Assembly: GCF_030123105.1 (NCBI RefSeq)
Contig: NZ_CP126095.1
Span: 1,612,001-1,676,000, forward strand
Reading direction: 5' to 3'
DNA length: 64,000 nt
Source of the DNA: Paenibacillus sp. G2S3
Lineage (GTDB): Bacteria; Bacillota; Bacilli; Paenibacillales; Paenibacillaceae
Under the pieces are notes generated by a model, which saw only the letters and a program-made list of their open reading frames with translations, was not told the origin of the DNA and made no database searches. Shown piece after piece: positions 55,412-63,267 of this stretch (position 1 is its first letter; each line of letters begins with the position of its first letter). The position numbers and the translations under genes were made by a program.

Positions 55412-56287
55412 GTGTCTTTGATAACTGCAACCGAGGGCTACAATACCGGGAATATTTTACTGGGCGTAATGGGAGATCCTATTATACAATCAAAATCTCC
55501 TATTATGCATGAAGCAGCACTGCAAGCACTAGGGATTCCGGGTGCTTACGTACCGCTTCATATCCTTCCAGAGAATCTGGAGGATGCGGTGCAGGCGATT
55601 CGCACGCTTGGATTCCGTGGGGTAAATGTGACGATTCCGCATAAGGTTGCGGTGATGGCTCATGTGGATCTATTAGATGAAAGTGCGGTAGCCGTTGGTG
55701 CAGTCAACACGATTGTTAATAACAACGGGATACTCACCGGATATAATACGGATGGAATCGGTTATGTACGTTCGCTTAAAGCGGAAGCCATTTCTGATCT
55801 GTCAGGTACGAAGATAATGGTAATTGGAGCCGGCGGAGCAGCAAGAGGAATTGTTGCCGCACTGCTTCAGGAGAAGCCTTCAACTATCCTTATCGCTAAT
55901 CGCAGTGTTGATAAGGCGCAGGACTTGGCCGCTGAGTGCCAGAGCAAAGGGAATGTCATTGGGATTAGCATGAACGAAGTAGCGGAAATGCTAGATGGTG
56001 TTGATGTATTGATCAATACAACCTCCGTAGGAATGTATCCTCATATGGATGAGACACCGATAGATCCTGGACTGCTTCGTGCAGGCATGGTCGTAAGTGA
56101 TCTGATTTATAATCCGCTGCATACGCGGCTATTGTTAGAAGGACTTGAACGGGGCTGTACGATTCATGGTGGCCTCGGGATGTTTGTCTATCAGGGAGCC
56201 TATGCACTGGAATATTGGACAGGGCAACCTGCTCCTACGGAAATCATGCGACAGACCATACTCCATTGTCTGGGTGGAAAAGAGTAA
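55412..56287 (+). CDS. aroE: Shikimate dehydrogenase
   Basis: A 291-residue NADP-dependent enzyme that reduces 3-dehydroshikimate to shikimate in aromatic amino-acid synthesis. It has QSKSPIMHEAAL for shikimate binding, the catalytic Lys in NVTIPHKVAV, NTDGIGYVRSL, and the nucleotide motif VIGAGGAARGI, with NTTSVGMYP further on. Start is GTG at 55412 behind GGGGAGG. Confidence 0.95.
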   Translation: MSLITATEGYNTGNILLGVMGDPIIQSKSPIMHEAALQALGIPGAYVPLHILPENLEDAVQAIRTLGFRGVNVTIPHKVAVMAHVDLLDESAVAVGAVNTIVNNNGILTGYNTDGIGYVRSLKAEAISDLSGTKIMVIGAGGAARGIVAALLQEKPSTILIANRSVDKAQDLAAECQSKGNVIGISMNEVAEMLDGVDVLINTTSVGMYPHMDETPIDPGLLRAGMVVSDLIYNPLHTRLLLEGLERGCTIHGGLGMFVYQGAYALEYWTGQPAPTEIMRQTILHCLGGKE

Positions 56288-56344
56288 GAAATGGATTCAT
56301 CAATTTAGGGTAATAATATATGTTAATTAAGGAGTTATTCATTT

Positions 56345-56638
56345 ATGTTAACTGGTAAACAAACACGGTATCTTCGTTCATTGGCGCATCACCTCGATCC
56401 TATTTTTCAAGTGGGCAAAGGTGGAGTAAACGATCACCTCGTACGCCACATTGAAGAAGCTATTGAGAAGCGTGAGCTTATGAAGATTAGTATACTGAGC
56501 AACAATATTGAGAATCCCAAGGAAATCGGTGCTGCATTGGCTGAACAATCGGGTTCTGAGCTTGTACAAGTGATCGGAAAGACCATTGTCCTTTACAAGG
56601 AATCGCGTGATAACAAAACTATTGAGCTGCCACGCTAA
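56345..56638 (+). CDS. yhbY: YhbY-family RNA-binding protein (YqeI)
   Basis: A 97-residue CRM-domain protein that associates with pre-50S ribosomal particles. It begins MLTGKQTRYLRSLAHHLDPIFQVGKGG, with the GxxG-type loop at GKGGVN, and ends with the QVIGKTIVLYKES strand. Right position in the yqe block. Confidence 0.94.
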   Translation: MLTGKQTRYLRSLAHHLDPIFQVGKGGVNDHLVRHIEEAIEKRELMKISILSNNIENPKEIGAALAEQSGSELVQVIGKTIVLYKESRDNKTIELPR

Positions 56639-56672
56639 TACCTGAAAGCATACTACCGAGGAGGTCGTCCTC

Positions 56673-57275
56673 TTGAAAGTTGGAATTATGGGAGGTACCT
56701 TTGATCCTCTTCATATCGGTCATATGATGGCGGCGGAAGCAGCTAGAGAAACATATGGACTTCAAGAAGTATGGTTTATGCCTTCACATATTCCGCCTCA
56801 TAAACATGAGGCAGGAGTATCTGGAGCAGATCGTCTGGCAATGGTGCAGGAAGCTATACACAATCATGAAGCTTTTCGCACACTAGACTGGGAAGTTGTC
56901 AGAGGTGGCGTTTCCTATACGTATGAGACCATAAGACGGCTGCAAGAGGCGTATCCGCATTTCGATCTTTATTTCATCATTGGAGCGGATATGGTCCAAT
57001 ATTTACCGAAATGGAACGAGATTGAGGAGCTTGTGCAGCGGCTTACATTTATCGGCGTAGGTCGTCCGGGAACCCCTCTTGATCTAGACGCATTGCCAAC
57101 CTATATAGCAGAAAAGGTTCTACTAGCAGATATGCCTCTGGTTGATATTTCTTCAACGATGTTAAGAGAACGGGCTGCAGCGGGCAAATCTATTCGTTAT
57201 ATGGTACCTGAGGCAGTGTTCGAATATGTTCAAAGGAGTGGATTGTATGGCATACAGCCGCGAAGCTCTGATTGA
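56673..57275 (+). CDS. nadD: Nicotinate-nucleotide adenylyltransferase
   Basis: A 200-residue enzyme making deamido-NAD from nicotinate mononucleotide and ATP. It has the nucleotidyltransferase signature GGTFDPLHIGHM, the HIPPHK loop and the ISSTMLRERAAAGKS motif. Start is TTG at 56673, 7 nt after GAGGAGG. Its 3' end overlaps yqeK by 29 nt. Confidence 0.95.
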   Translation: MKVGIMGGTFDPLHIGHMMAAEAARETYGLQEVWFMPSHIPPHKHEAGVSGADRLAMVQEAIHNHEAFRTLDWEVVRGGVSYTYETIRRLQEAYPHFDLYFIIGADMVQYLPKWNEIEELVQRLTFIGVGRPGTPLDLDALPTYIAEKVLLADMPLVDISSTMLRERAAAGKSIRYMVPEAVFEYVQRSGLYGIQPRSSD

Positions 57276-57825
57276 GGCGGTCTCGACACAAATGCCTGCA
57301 AAGCGCTGGAAGCATACACTGGGCGTTATGGAGTCATCCATTCAACTAGCGGAGCAATATGGCGCTGATCCTGAGCGTGCAGAGACAGCCGCAATTTTAC
57401 ATGATGTGGCTAAGTATTGGCCTGTGGAAAGAATGAAGGAGATTATCGAGCAGAATCATCTGAACTTGAATCTTCTGAAGCATGACAAGCAGCTGTGGCA
57501 TTCGGAAGTAGGCGCCTTTGTAGCAGAGCAAGAATATGGGATCACAGATCCGGATATTCTTAATGCGATCCGTTTTCATACCTCAGGTCGTGAAGACATG
57601 AGTTTACTTGAGAAAATCGTCTGTCTCGCCGACTATATCGAGCCTGGCCGCGATTTTCCAGGGGTTGATAAGATACGTAAGCTGGCAAAAGTAAGTTTGG
57701 AAGAAGGACTAGTCGCTGGATTTGATTCTACGATTAGTTTGTTACTGGAAAAACGCCGAGTGATCTTTCCGTTAACGGTACTGGCGCGTAATGATTTAGT
57801 TAGAATATTGGAGGATAAAATATGA
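57247..57825 (+). CDS. yqeK: HD-domain hydrolase YqeK
   Basis: A 192-residue HD-domain phosphohydrolase; the family hydrolyses diadenosine tetraphosphate to two ADP. Metal-site residues are seen in KHTLGVMES (His), ILHDVAKYW (His-Asp) and HSEVGAFVA, and LADYIEPGR. ATG at 57247 follows AAAGGAG. It overlaps both neighbours slightly, so the block is translationally coupled. Confidence 0.93.
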   Translation: MAYSREALIEAVSTQMPAKRWKHTLGVMESSIQLAEQYGADPERAETAAILHDVAKYWPVERMKEIIEQNHLNLNLLKHDKQLWHSEVGAFVAEQEYGITDPDILNAIRFHTSGREDMSLLEKIVCLADYIEPGRDFPGVDKIRKLAKVSLEEGLVAGFDSTISLLLEKRRVIFPLTVLARNDLVRILEDKI

Positions 57826-58169
57826 GTGTACAACCAAGCAAGCTGTTAGAACTGGCCCTTAAGGCTGTGGAAGATAAAAAAGCAATGAACGTAGTGGCAT
57901 TAGATTTGCGTACTGTTTCACCGATTAGTGATTACTTTATTGTATGTCACGGTAATTCGGATACCCAAGTTCAGTCCATCGCTACCGAAGTCCGCAAAGT
58001 GGTCCATGAAGCAGGCGGAGTAATTAAGGGGATCGAAGGAATGGATTCAGCACGTTGGGTGCTGATGGATCTTGGGGATGTTATCGTTCATATTTTCCAC
58101 CGCGATGAACGTGAATATTACAATATCGAGCGTCTGTGGTCGGATGCCAAGGTAGTGGAGACTGTATGA
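57822..58169 (+). CDS. rsfS: Ribosomal silencing factor RsfS
   Basis: A 115-residue factor that binds L14 and blocks subunit joining in starvation. It shows VVALDLRTVSPISDYFIVCHGNSDTQVQSIA and the C-terminal VIVHIFHRDEREYYNIERLW signature. It overlaps yqeK by 4 nt. Confidence 0.95.
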   Translation: MSVQPSKLLELALKAVEDKKAMNVVALDLRTVSPISDYFIVCHGNSDTQVQSIATEVRKVVHEAGGVIKGIEGMDSARWVLMDLGDVIVHIFHRDEREYYNIERLWSDAKVVETV

Positions 58170-59086
58170 GTTTGATTGCAGGAACTACAGTTACACTTAA
58201 TGTAGTAAGAGAGGTATCCCCATACGGATTTTTCCTGAATGCAGGAGATCAGGATGTTATGCTGCATTATACGGAGCTTACAGAGAAGGTTAAGACGGGC
58301 GATAAAGTTGAAGTCTTTATCTTCTTTGATACCGAGGATCGTCTAGCGGCAACGATGAAGAAACCGTTTCTGACGTTGGGTGAAATGGCCTTATTGGAAG
58401 TGGCTGATATTCATCCGCGTCTAGGCTGCTTCTTGGAAATGGGCCTTGGACGGCAGCTGTTGTTGCCCATCCGTGAGCTTCCAGAGCTTCCAGAGCTGCG
58501 TCCTCAGGTCGGCGACTATGTGTATGCGATTATGGAGCATGATAAACAGGGACGTCTTCGTGCTAAGTTAGCCGGAGAACAGGAACTAGCTCCGCTAGCT
58601 CTTCCTGCGCCAGAATCCTGGATGGGACAGACTGTAACAGCCCGGGTTTACAAACCGCTGCAGATGGGGACTTTTGTTCTTGTAGATGCTGGGGTTTTAG
58701 GCTTTGGTATTATCGGTATGGTCCACTCCTCTGAACGGAGTCGTCTACTACGACTTGGGGAGCAGTTTGAAGCACGTGTCTCCCATATCCGCGAGGATGG
58801 ACGTGTTAACCTTTCTATGGGTCTCCGTAAAGAAGTAGGTATGGATGTAGATTCTGCCACGATTTTGGAGTTCTTGCATGCCCGTCCGGGTGGAGCAATG
58901 CCTTATTCCGATGCAACACCGCCAGATATTATCAAGCAGCGTTTCGGAATTAGTAAATCAGCCTTTAAGCGTGCGCTTGGAAAGCTGATGAAGGAAGGCC
59001 ATATTACTCAAAAAGAGAATTGGACGTATCTTGCTCCTAAGGAAGAGGAAGGTTCAACCGAGGGAAATGAAGAAACAACCGAATAA
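58166..59086 (+). CDS. cvfB: S1-domain RNA-binding protein CvfB
   Basis: A 306-residue RNA-binding protein with three S1-like OB domains and a C-terminal winged helix. The last S1 module has GFGIIGMVHSSERSRLL and ARVSHIREDGRVNLSMGLR, and the winged helix ISKSAFKRALGKLMKEGHI. It begins by a 4-nt overlap with rsfS (ATGA), so it is part of the yqe operon here, between rsfS and yqeM. Related to S. aureus CvfB and B. subtilis YitL. Confidence 0.9.
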   Translation: MSLIAGTTVTLNVVREVSPYGFFLNAGDQDVMLHYTELTEKVKTGDKVEVFIFFDTEDRLAATMKKPFLTLGEMALLEVADIHPRLGCFLEMGLGRQLLLPIRELPELPELRPQVGDYVYAIMEHDKQGRLRAKLAGEQELAPLALPAPESWMGQTVTARVYKPLQMGTFVLVDAGVLGFGIIGMVHSSERSRLLRLGEQFEARVSHIREDGRVNLSMGLRKEVGMDVDSATILEFLHARPGGAMPYSDATPPDIIKQRFGISKSAFKRALGKLMKEGHITQKENWTYLAPKEEEGSTEGNEETTE

Positions 59087-59090
59087 TTTA

Positions 59091-59186
59091 AAATATAAGA
59101 AAGTATAAGCTTCGCACTATACTTTTCCCTTATATTTCTCGCATAAACGCTTACCGTCCTTGTGGGGACGCCGAGGGCGTTTATGC
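59091..59186. repeat. AAATATAAG inverted-repeat element, copy 2, with GC-rich hairpin
   Basis: AAATATAA (59091-59098) pairs with TTATATTT (59130-59137) and inner AAAGTATA (59100-59107) with TATACTTT (59118-59125). Directly after is a second hairpin: GCATAAACGC (59141-59150) pairs perfectly with GCGTTTATGC (59177-59186), with GTCC/GGAC inside. The first half resembles 46610-46660. Confidence 0.65.
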
Positions 59187-59242
59187 TTTGATGGGTCAAT
59201 AACAGAATCATATTAAATGTTGTAATAGAAAGCGGTGTACTA

Positions 59243-60013
59243 GTGTCTTCCTATGGGAAATTTGCTTATGTATACGATGAGCTGATGGCAGATATGCCGT
59301 ATCCTGATTGGATCTCCTTTGCTGAAACCGCATGGAGCAAATACGGTAAGCCTGTAACCGTGGCTGAGCTTGGCTGCGGCACCGGAAGTATCACTATTCC
59401 TTTGGCGGGTTCAGGGTATCATATGACCGGAATCGATCTATCTTCAGATATGCTCTCAGTGGCACAGCGCAAAATGGAGGAGCATCCCCAGGGACGGCGC
59501 TTTTTGCGTGAAGGTAGTGTTCGTTGGATTAGACAAAACATGAAGGAATGGGAGCTTCCAGAACTCGTGGATTCTGTGATTTCTTTCTGTGACTGTCTGA
59601 ATTATGTGCTGGAAGAAGACGATATCAGAGCTGTCTTTGCTAGTACCTTTGCAGGTCTGAAGCAAGGCGGCACCTTTCTGTTCGATGTGCATCATCCAAA
59701 CACACTAATCCGTTATGAAGAAGAGCAGCCCTTTATTCTGGACGAACCATCGGTGTCCTATATTTGGACTTGTGAGATGGACGTTCCACGCCGCGAAATA
59801 GAACATCATTTGTCCATTTTTGCTCGCGAAGAGGGACGGAGTGATGTATATCGCCGTTTCGAAGAAACTCATATTCAACGTGCCTACGATCCCCAGTGGA
59901 TGAAGGATGAACTGCTTAAGGCTGGATTTAGTGATGTGAAGACTTACGCCGATTTCGAGTGGATAGAGGCGGATGATGATGCGGAACGTTTATTTTATAT
60001 TGCTATAAAATAA
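59243..60013 (+). CDS. yqeM: Class I SAM-dependent methyltransferase YqeM
   Basis: A 256-residue methyltransferase with the SAM-binding VAELGCGTGSITIPLA motif I near residue 40, GIDLSSDMLSVA (motif II) and the ISFCDCLNYVLEEDD region. The gene follows the yqe block as in Bacillus. Start is GTG at 59243. The target is not known. Confidence 0.92.
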   Translation: MSSYGKFAYVYDELMADMPYPDWISFAETAWSKYGKPVTVAELGCGTGSITIPLAGSGYHMTGIDLSSDMLSVAQRKMEEHPQGRRFLREGSVRWIRQNMKEWELPELVDSVISFCDCLNYVLEEDDIRAVFASTFAGLKQGGTFLFDVHHPNTLIRYEEEQPFILDEPSVSYIWTCEMDVPRREIEHHLSIFAREEGRSDVYRRFEETHIQRAYDPQWMKDELLKAGFSDVKTYADFEWIEADDDAERLFYIAIK

Positions 60014-60023
60014 ATATTGCTAA

Positions 60024-60077
60024 GAGGGGCTGTCCCATAAGCTATGAAAATAGCTGGTGAGACAGCCCTTCTTTTTT
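60024..60077 (+). terminator. Intrinsic terminator of the yqe operon
   Basis: GGGGCTGTC (60026-60034) pairs with GACAGCCCT (60061-60069), with an inner AGCTAT/ATAGCT stem, then CTTTTTT. It lies 12 bp past the yqeM stop. Confidence 0.88.
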
Positions 60078-60095
60078 GTCTTTATATGATCGCTT

Positions 60096-60272
60096 CGGAC
60101 TCAGCGGACCCTAAACGCAGCATTTTTCGATATATTGGTTGCTATCGGACTCCATCGCATCAATTGGCCTAAAAAACGCCTAATAGCCGTCTTTTTCGAA
60201 GGAATAGTGACTCTGGAGTCCGAAAACACGTTCCAAAGGCTAAAAATATGCAAATAACATCATCTGAGTCCG
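60096..60272. repeat. Nested CGGACTC inverted-repeat element
   Basis: Outer arms CGGACTCAG (60096-60104) and CTGAGTCCG (60264-60272) are perfect complements. Inside, TCGGACTCCA (60145-60154) pairs with TGGAGTCCGA (60214-60223). No ORF or T tract is present. After it, five copies of ATTCATA/G run from 60293 to 60327. The stretch 60080-60418 holds no gene. Confidence 0.6.
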
Positions 60273-60292
60273 TATGCTCCATGAAATGATGG

Positions 60293-60327
60293 ATTCATAA
60301 TTCATAATTCATAATTCATAATTCATG
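60293..60327. repeat. 7-bp tandem repeat (ATTCATA)4 ATTCATG
   Basis: Five contiguous 7-bp units end the intergenic element, a small microsatellite-like run prone to length change. Confidence 0.9.
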
Positions 60328-60374
60328 TTTCATGTATGAAGAAGTAGCTGTAATTGCGCCAATATGTGAACATC

Positions 60375-60406
60375 AAAAAAACCGGGCAGTGTTTATACCA
60401 CCCGGC
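60375..60406 (-). terminator. Terminator of the 52-residue ORF
   Basis: On the minus strand CCGGGTGG pairs with CTGCCCGG (two wobble pairs) around TATAAACA, followed by T7. It lies just beyond the stop codon at 60419, which supports the ORF as a transcribed gene. Confidence 0.8.
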
Positions 60407-60418
60407 ATCTTCCAATCC

Positions 60419-60577
60419 TTACCGATGCTCAAACAGATCAATGGCACCCAATACGACATGAGCCAGACCAAATCCAAGTACGCCTGTTGCTGCCATCTTA
60501 TACTTGCTTCCAAGAAAAGCGGCGCTAGAAGCGGTTACGACGGTTCCAAGAACAGCGGGAATTAGACCTTCGCGCAT
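60419..60577 (-). CDS. Conserved-looking small protein (52 residues)
   Basis: Start MREGLIPAVLGTVVTASSA, end TGVLGFGLAHVVLGAIDLFEHR. It has two hydrophobic, small-residue stretches that could be membrane segments. The Shine-Dalgarno AAGGAG is about 9 nt upstream of the ATG and a terminator follows. Short ORFs of this type near the comE/yqe region are, from memory, sometimes mislabelled asparagine synthase in Paenibacillus annotation; nothing in it supports that function. Confidence 0.75.
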   Translation of the reverse strand: MREGLIPAVLGTVVTASSAAFLGSKYKMAATGVLGFGLAHVVLGAIDLFEHR

Positions 60578-60653
60578 TCGAAACACTCCTTCTCGGTGGT
60601 TTGGGAGACAAGATTATTATGAGTCAAACTCAAAAAAATATACTAAGCAAAAG

Positions 60654-60692
60654 AAGACCTTAGACCAGTTATTGCTGGTTCTAAGGTCTTTT
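60654..60692. terminator. Bidirectional terminator
   Basis: AAGACCTTAGACCAG (60654-60668) pairs with CTGGTTCTAAGGTCTT (60675-60690) with one bulge; it has T5 at right and the complement at left. It ends the minus-strand regulator gene at 60708. Confidence 0.85.
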
Positions 60693-60707
60693 TGATTAGG
60701 CATTGTT

Positions 60708-61664
60708 TTATTCGGAAAGGGTAACGGCAGTACGAGAAGCTCCAATCTCTACTTCATGTACATCATACAGTACACGTGCGAGTAAATCTTGGCTATAGTT
60801 TCCGAAATGTTTGCCGTAAATGGTGAGCCCACGTTTGTTTACTGGCTTGTCCGTTACGGCTATCCGGAAGGTGAGCTCGCTCTTGTAATCCAACTGAATG
60901 TCATCCAGGGTTACGTCAGAAATCCGGCAGCCGTCAATGAAGCTGCCTTCATTATTAATACGGATCAGTTTGAGCATACCGTATTGGTTTAAATGTGGAG
61001 GCCACCAGTCTGGATTAAACGTTCCTCGGGTGTCTCCGAAATCTCCAGGACTAGTCCAGTAGCCGATTTCAATTCCATTTAAGTAAAAATAAAGATCGGA
61101 GGGATAGTTATCGTTAGATCCAGGGGCTTCAGAGCCAATCTCCATCGAGAATTGGATTTCGCGGAACGTTTGATTAGCTTTAAGATAGTTCGGAATTCTA
61201 TATTCGAGAAAGCCTTCAGCCATCCAAATGATCTCAGATTCAATACGCTGAGGATCTGCGAAATAGCGCGGTTCGTCGAAGTCACCGATAATGCTGTCTT
61301 TGGTAGCAAGCCCGCAGGTCGGAACAGCCTGATAGTTGCTATAATGTCCTACTTGGATTTCTACTTCGTAGAGATTATCAACATCCTTGCTGCGAAGATC
61401 AACAATAAGCTTATCCTTATTTAAATAGCAGACCTTCTGAATACCATGTTTGCCGACGGATGTGTTTATCTCGATGAGACCGCTTTCTTCTAACTTTTTA
61501 ATATGCATCGTGATTGCGCCATTGCTGAGGTTCAGCTTCTTAGCTATTTCATTCAGGTTCAGTGCTTGATTGGTAGCTAAAAGTTCGAGTATGAGGATTC
61601 TGATTTCAGAACTAAGCGCCTTGAATATTTCAAGACCACTCATTAAATCTTTAATATAGATCAT
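60708..61664 (-). CDS. ArsR-like winged-helix regulator with C-terminal effector domain
   Basis: A 318-residue regulator. Residues 5-80 are a winged helix (FKALSSEIRILILELLATNQ, then LNEIAKKLNLSNGAITMHIKKLEESGLI). The remaining ~230 residues form a beta-rich domain (SMEIGSEAPGSNDNYPSDLYFYLNGIEIGYW) that I do not recognise by name, probably a carbohydrate sensor. It is divergent from the GH27-GH43 genes and likely controls them. ATG at 61664 has AGAAGG 10 nt upstream; a TTG at 61685 has no such site. Confidence 0.83.
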   Translation of the reverse strand: MIYIKDLMSGLEIFKALSSEIRILILELLATNQALNLNEIAKKLNLSNGAITMHIKKLEESGLIEINTSVGKHGIQKVCYLNKDKLIVDLRSKDVDNLYEVEIQVGHYSNYQAVPTCGLATKDSIIGDFDEPRYFADPQRIESEIIWMAEGFLEYRIPNYLKANQTFREIQFSMEIGSEAPGSNDNYPSDLYFYLNGIEIGYWTSPGDFGDTRGTFNPDWWPPHLNQYGMLKLIRINNEGSFIDGCRISDVTLDDIQLDYKSELTFRIAVTDKPVNKRGLTIYGKHFGNYSQDLLARVLYDVHEVEIGASRTAVTLSE

Positions 61665-61750
61665 TTTATCAATACCTTCTTCCAAATGGTCATAAATGAA
61701 TACTGTTTTATGAAATTATAAACTAATATACCATATAAATAAAGCATCCT

Positions 61751-61791
61751 CCCTTATTTTGTAGAATGATAAAAATAAGGGCGTTTTTTTC
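61751..61791 (+). terminator. Orphan terminator-like hairpin before GH27
   Basis: CCCTTATTTT (61751-61760) pairs perfectly with AAAATAAGGG (61772-61781), followed by CGTTTTTTT. It is in the divergent promoter region upstream of the GH27 gene, with no gene in front of it on the plus strand. The rest of 61665-61990 is AT-rich and contains the promoters of both genes. Confidence 0.6.
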
Positions 61792-61990
61792 CTGTTTTTT
61801 CATTTAATCTATTTAAATTTAAAAAATAATGAAATGAATTCACGAAATCAGGTGATTATTCATCGGAATCATGTTAATTTCACAATTAATTTTAGTAAAA
61901 TATAAAAAGATTTAAACAATCTCATTTACAAGTCTTTTGGTCTATGCTATTTTTAAACTGAAAGTTTTAGAAAAGGACGTGAATATCATT

Positions 61991-63256
61991 ATGTTAGCTG
62001 CAACTCCCCCGATGGGCTGGAATAGCTGGGACTGTTACGGAGCTAGTGTTAATGAAGAAGAGGTAAGAGGCAACGCCGAATATATGGCTACTTATTTGAA
62101 GGAGTTTGGCTGGGAATATGTTGTTGTGGATATTCAGTGGTATGAGCCTGGAGCGAACTCTTCGCAATATCGTAACTTTGTACCGCTGGTCATGGACGAG
62201 TATTCCAGACTTCAACCAGCGGAGAATCGTTTTCCTTCGGCAAAGGGTGGTAAAGGTTTTGCACCACTTGCTGATTATGTGCATGGATTAGGGTTGAAAT
62301 TCGGCATACATATTATGCGTGGAATCCCACGTCAGGCTGTTCATTCGGCCAGTGCCATTCTAGGATCTGAGCAAACCGCACGCGATATCGCTCATCCGAA
62401 TTCTATTTGTCCGTGGAATACAGATATGTATGGAGTAGATGCTTCTAAAGAAGGCAGTCAGGCTTACTATGATTCTCTCTTCCAGCTATATGCCAGTTGG
62501 GGCGTAGATTATGTAAAAGTAGATGATATTGCCGCTTCCCGTATTTATGGATACCACAAAGAAGAAGTTGCTATGATCCGCAAGGCCATCGACCGCTGCG
62601 GTCGCCAAATGGTGCTTAGTCTTTCACCTGGACCTGCTCCGGTAGAAGAGGCTGAACACTTAGCTGAACATGCTAACCTATGGAGAATGACCGACGATTA
62701 TTGGGATCATTGGCATTTGCTCCGTGGAATGTTCGAGCGCTGTGAGAAATGGGCTCCCTACGTTCAATCAGGCCATTGGCCGGATTGTGATATGCTGCCG
62801 TTAGGTCATCTTGGGATTCGTTCCGTTGATGGCGGGGGAGACCGATTTACAAGGTTTACTCCTGACGAACAGGTTACCATGATGACGCTTTGGACTATTT
62901 TCCGTTCCCCTTTAATGTTCGGAGGAGAGCTTAGAGACAATGATGAGTGGACCTTATCTTTGTTAACCAATAAGGAAGTACTTCATCTGCATCGTTTTGG
63001 TAAGGGTGGTAGACATGTAGAGCGGAATGAGGAGTATACGATCTGGACTTCTCAGGATGAACAAGGTAACCATTATGTAGCGTTGTTTAATCTCAGTGAT
63101 AAAGAGTCGACACTTCAGGTATCGTTCCAAAAGCTAAATGTCTCAGTTCCAAAAACGATACGTGATCTATGGCAAAGCCACGACATGGAAGTTACTAATG
63201 AAGGGGTTACTCAGTTTCTTCCACCACATGGTTCTGTATTGTTAAAGCTTATATAA
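61991..63256 (+). CDS. Glycoside hydrolase family 27 (alpha-galactosidase-like)
   Basis: A 421-residue cytoplasmic enzyme expected to release alpha-galactose or beta-arabinopyranose from imported oligosaccharides. It has the GH27 start MGWNSWDCYGASVNEEEV, the nucleophile Asp in YVKVDDIAAS, a second acid in WRMTDDYWDHW, and a C-terminal beta-sandwich (NHYVALFNLSDKES). ATG at 61991 matches the family start; AAAAGGAC is about 13 nt upstream and an in-frame GTG at 61979 is an alternative. GH43 follows 11 bp downstream. Confidence 0.92.
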   Translation: MLAATPPMGWNSWDCYGASVNEEEVRGNAEYMATYLKEFGWEYVVVDIQWYEPGANSSQYRNFVPLVMDEYSRLQPAENRFPSAKGGKGFAPLADYVHGLGLKFGIHIMRGIPRQAVHSASAILGSEQTARDIAHPNSICPWNTDMYGVDASKEGSQAYYDSLFQLYASWGVDYVKVDDIAASRIYGYHKEEVAMIRKAIDRCGRQMVLSLSPGPAPVEEAEHLAEHANLWRMTDDYWDHWHLLRGMFERCEKWAPYVQSGHWPDCDMLPLGHLGIRSVDGGGDRFTRFTPDEQVTMMTLWTIFRSPLMFGGELRDNDEWTLSLLTNKEVLHLHRFGKGGRHVERNEEYTIWTSQDEQGNHYVALFNLSDKESTLQVSFQKLNVSVPKTIRDLWQSHDMEVTNEGVTQFLPPHGSVLLKLI

Positions 63257-63267
63257 GGAGAGAGATT

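Noticed and set aside
60332..60565. 77-residue plus-strand frame near 60.4 kb
   Set aside because: It is antisense to the 52-residue gene at 60419-60577, which has a ribosome site and its own terminator.
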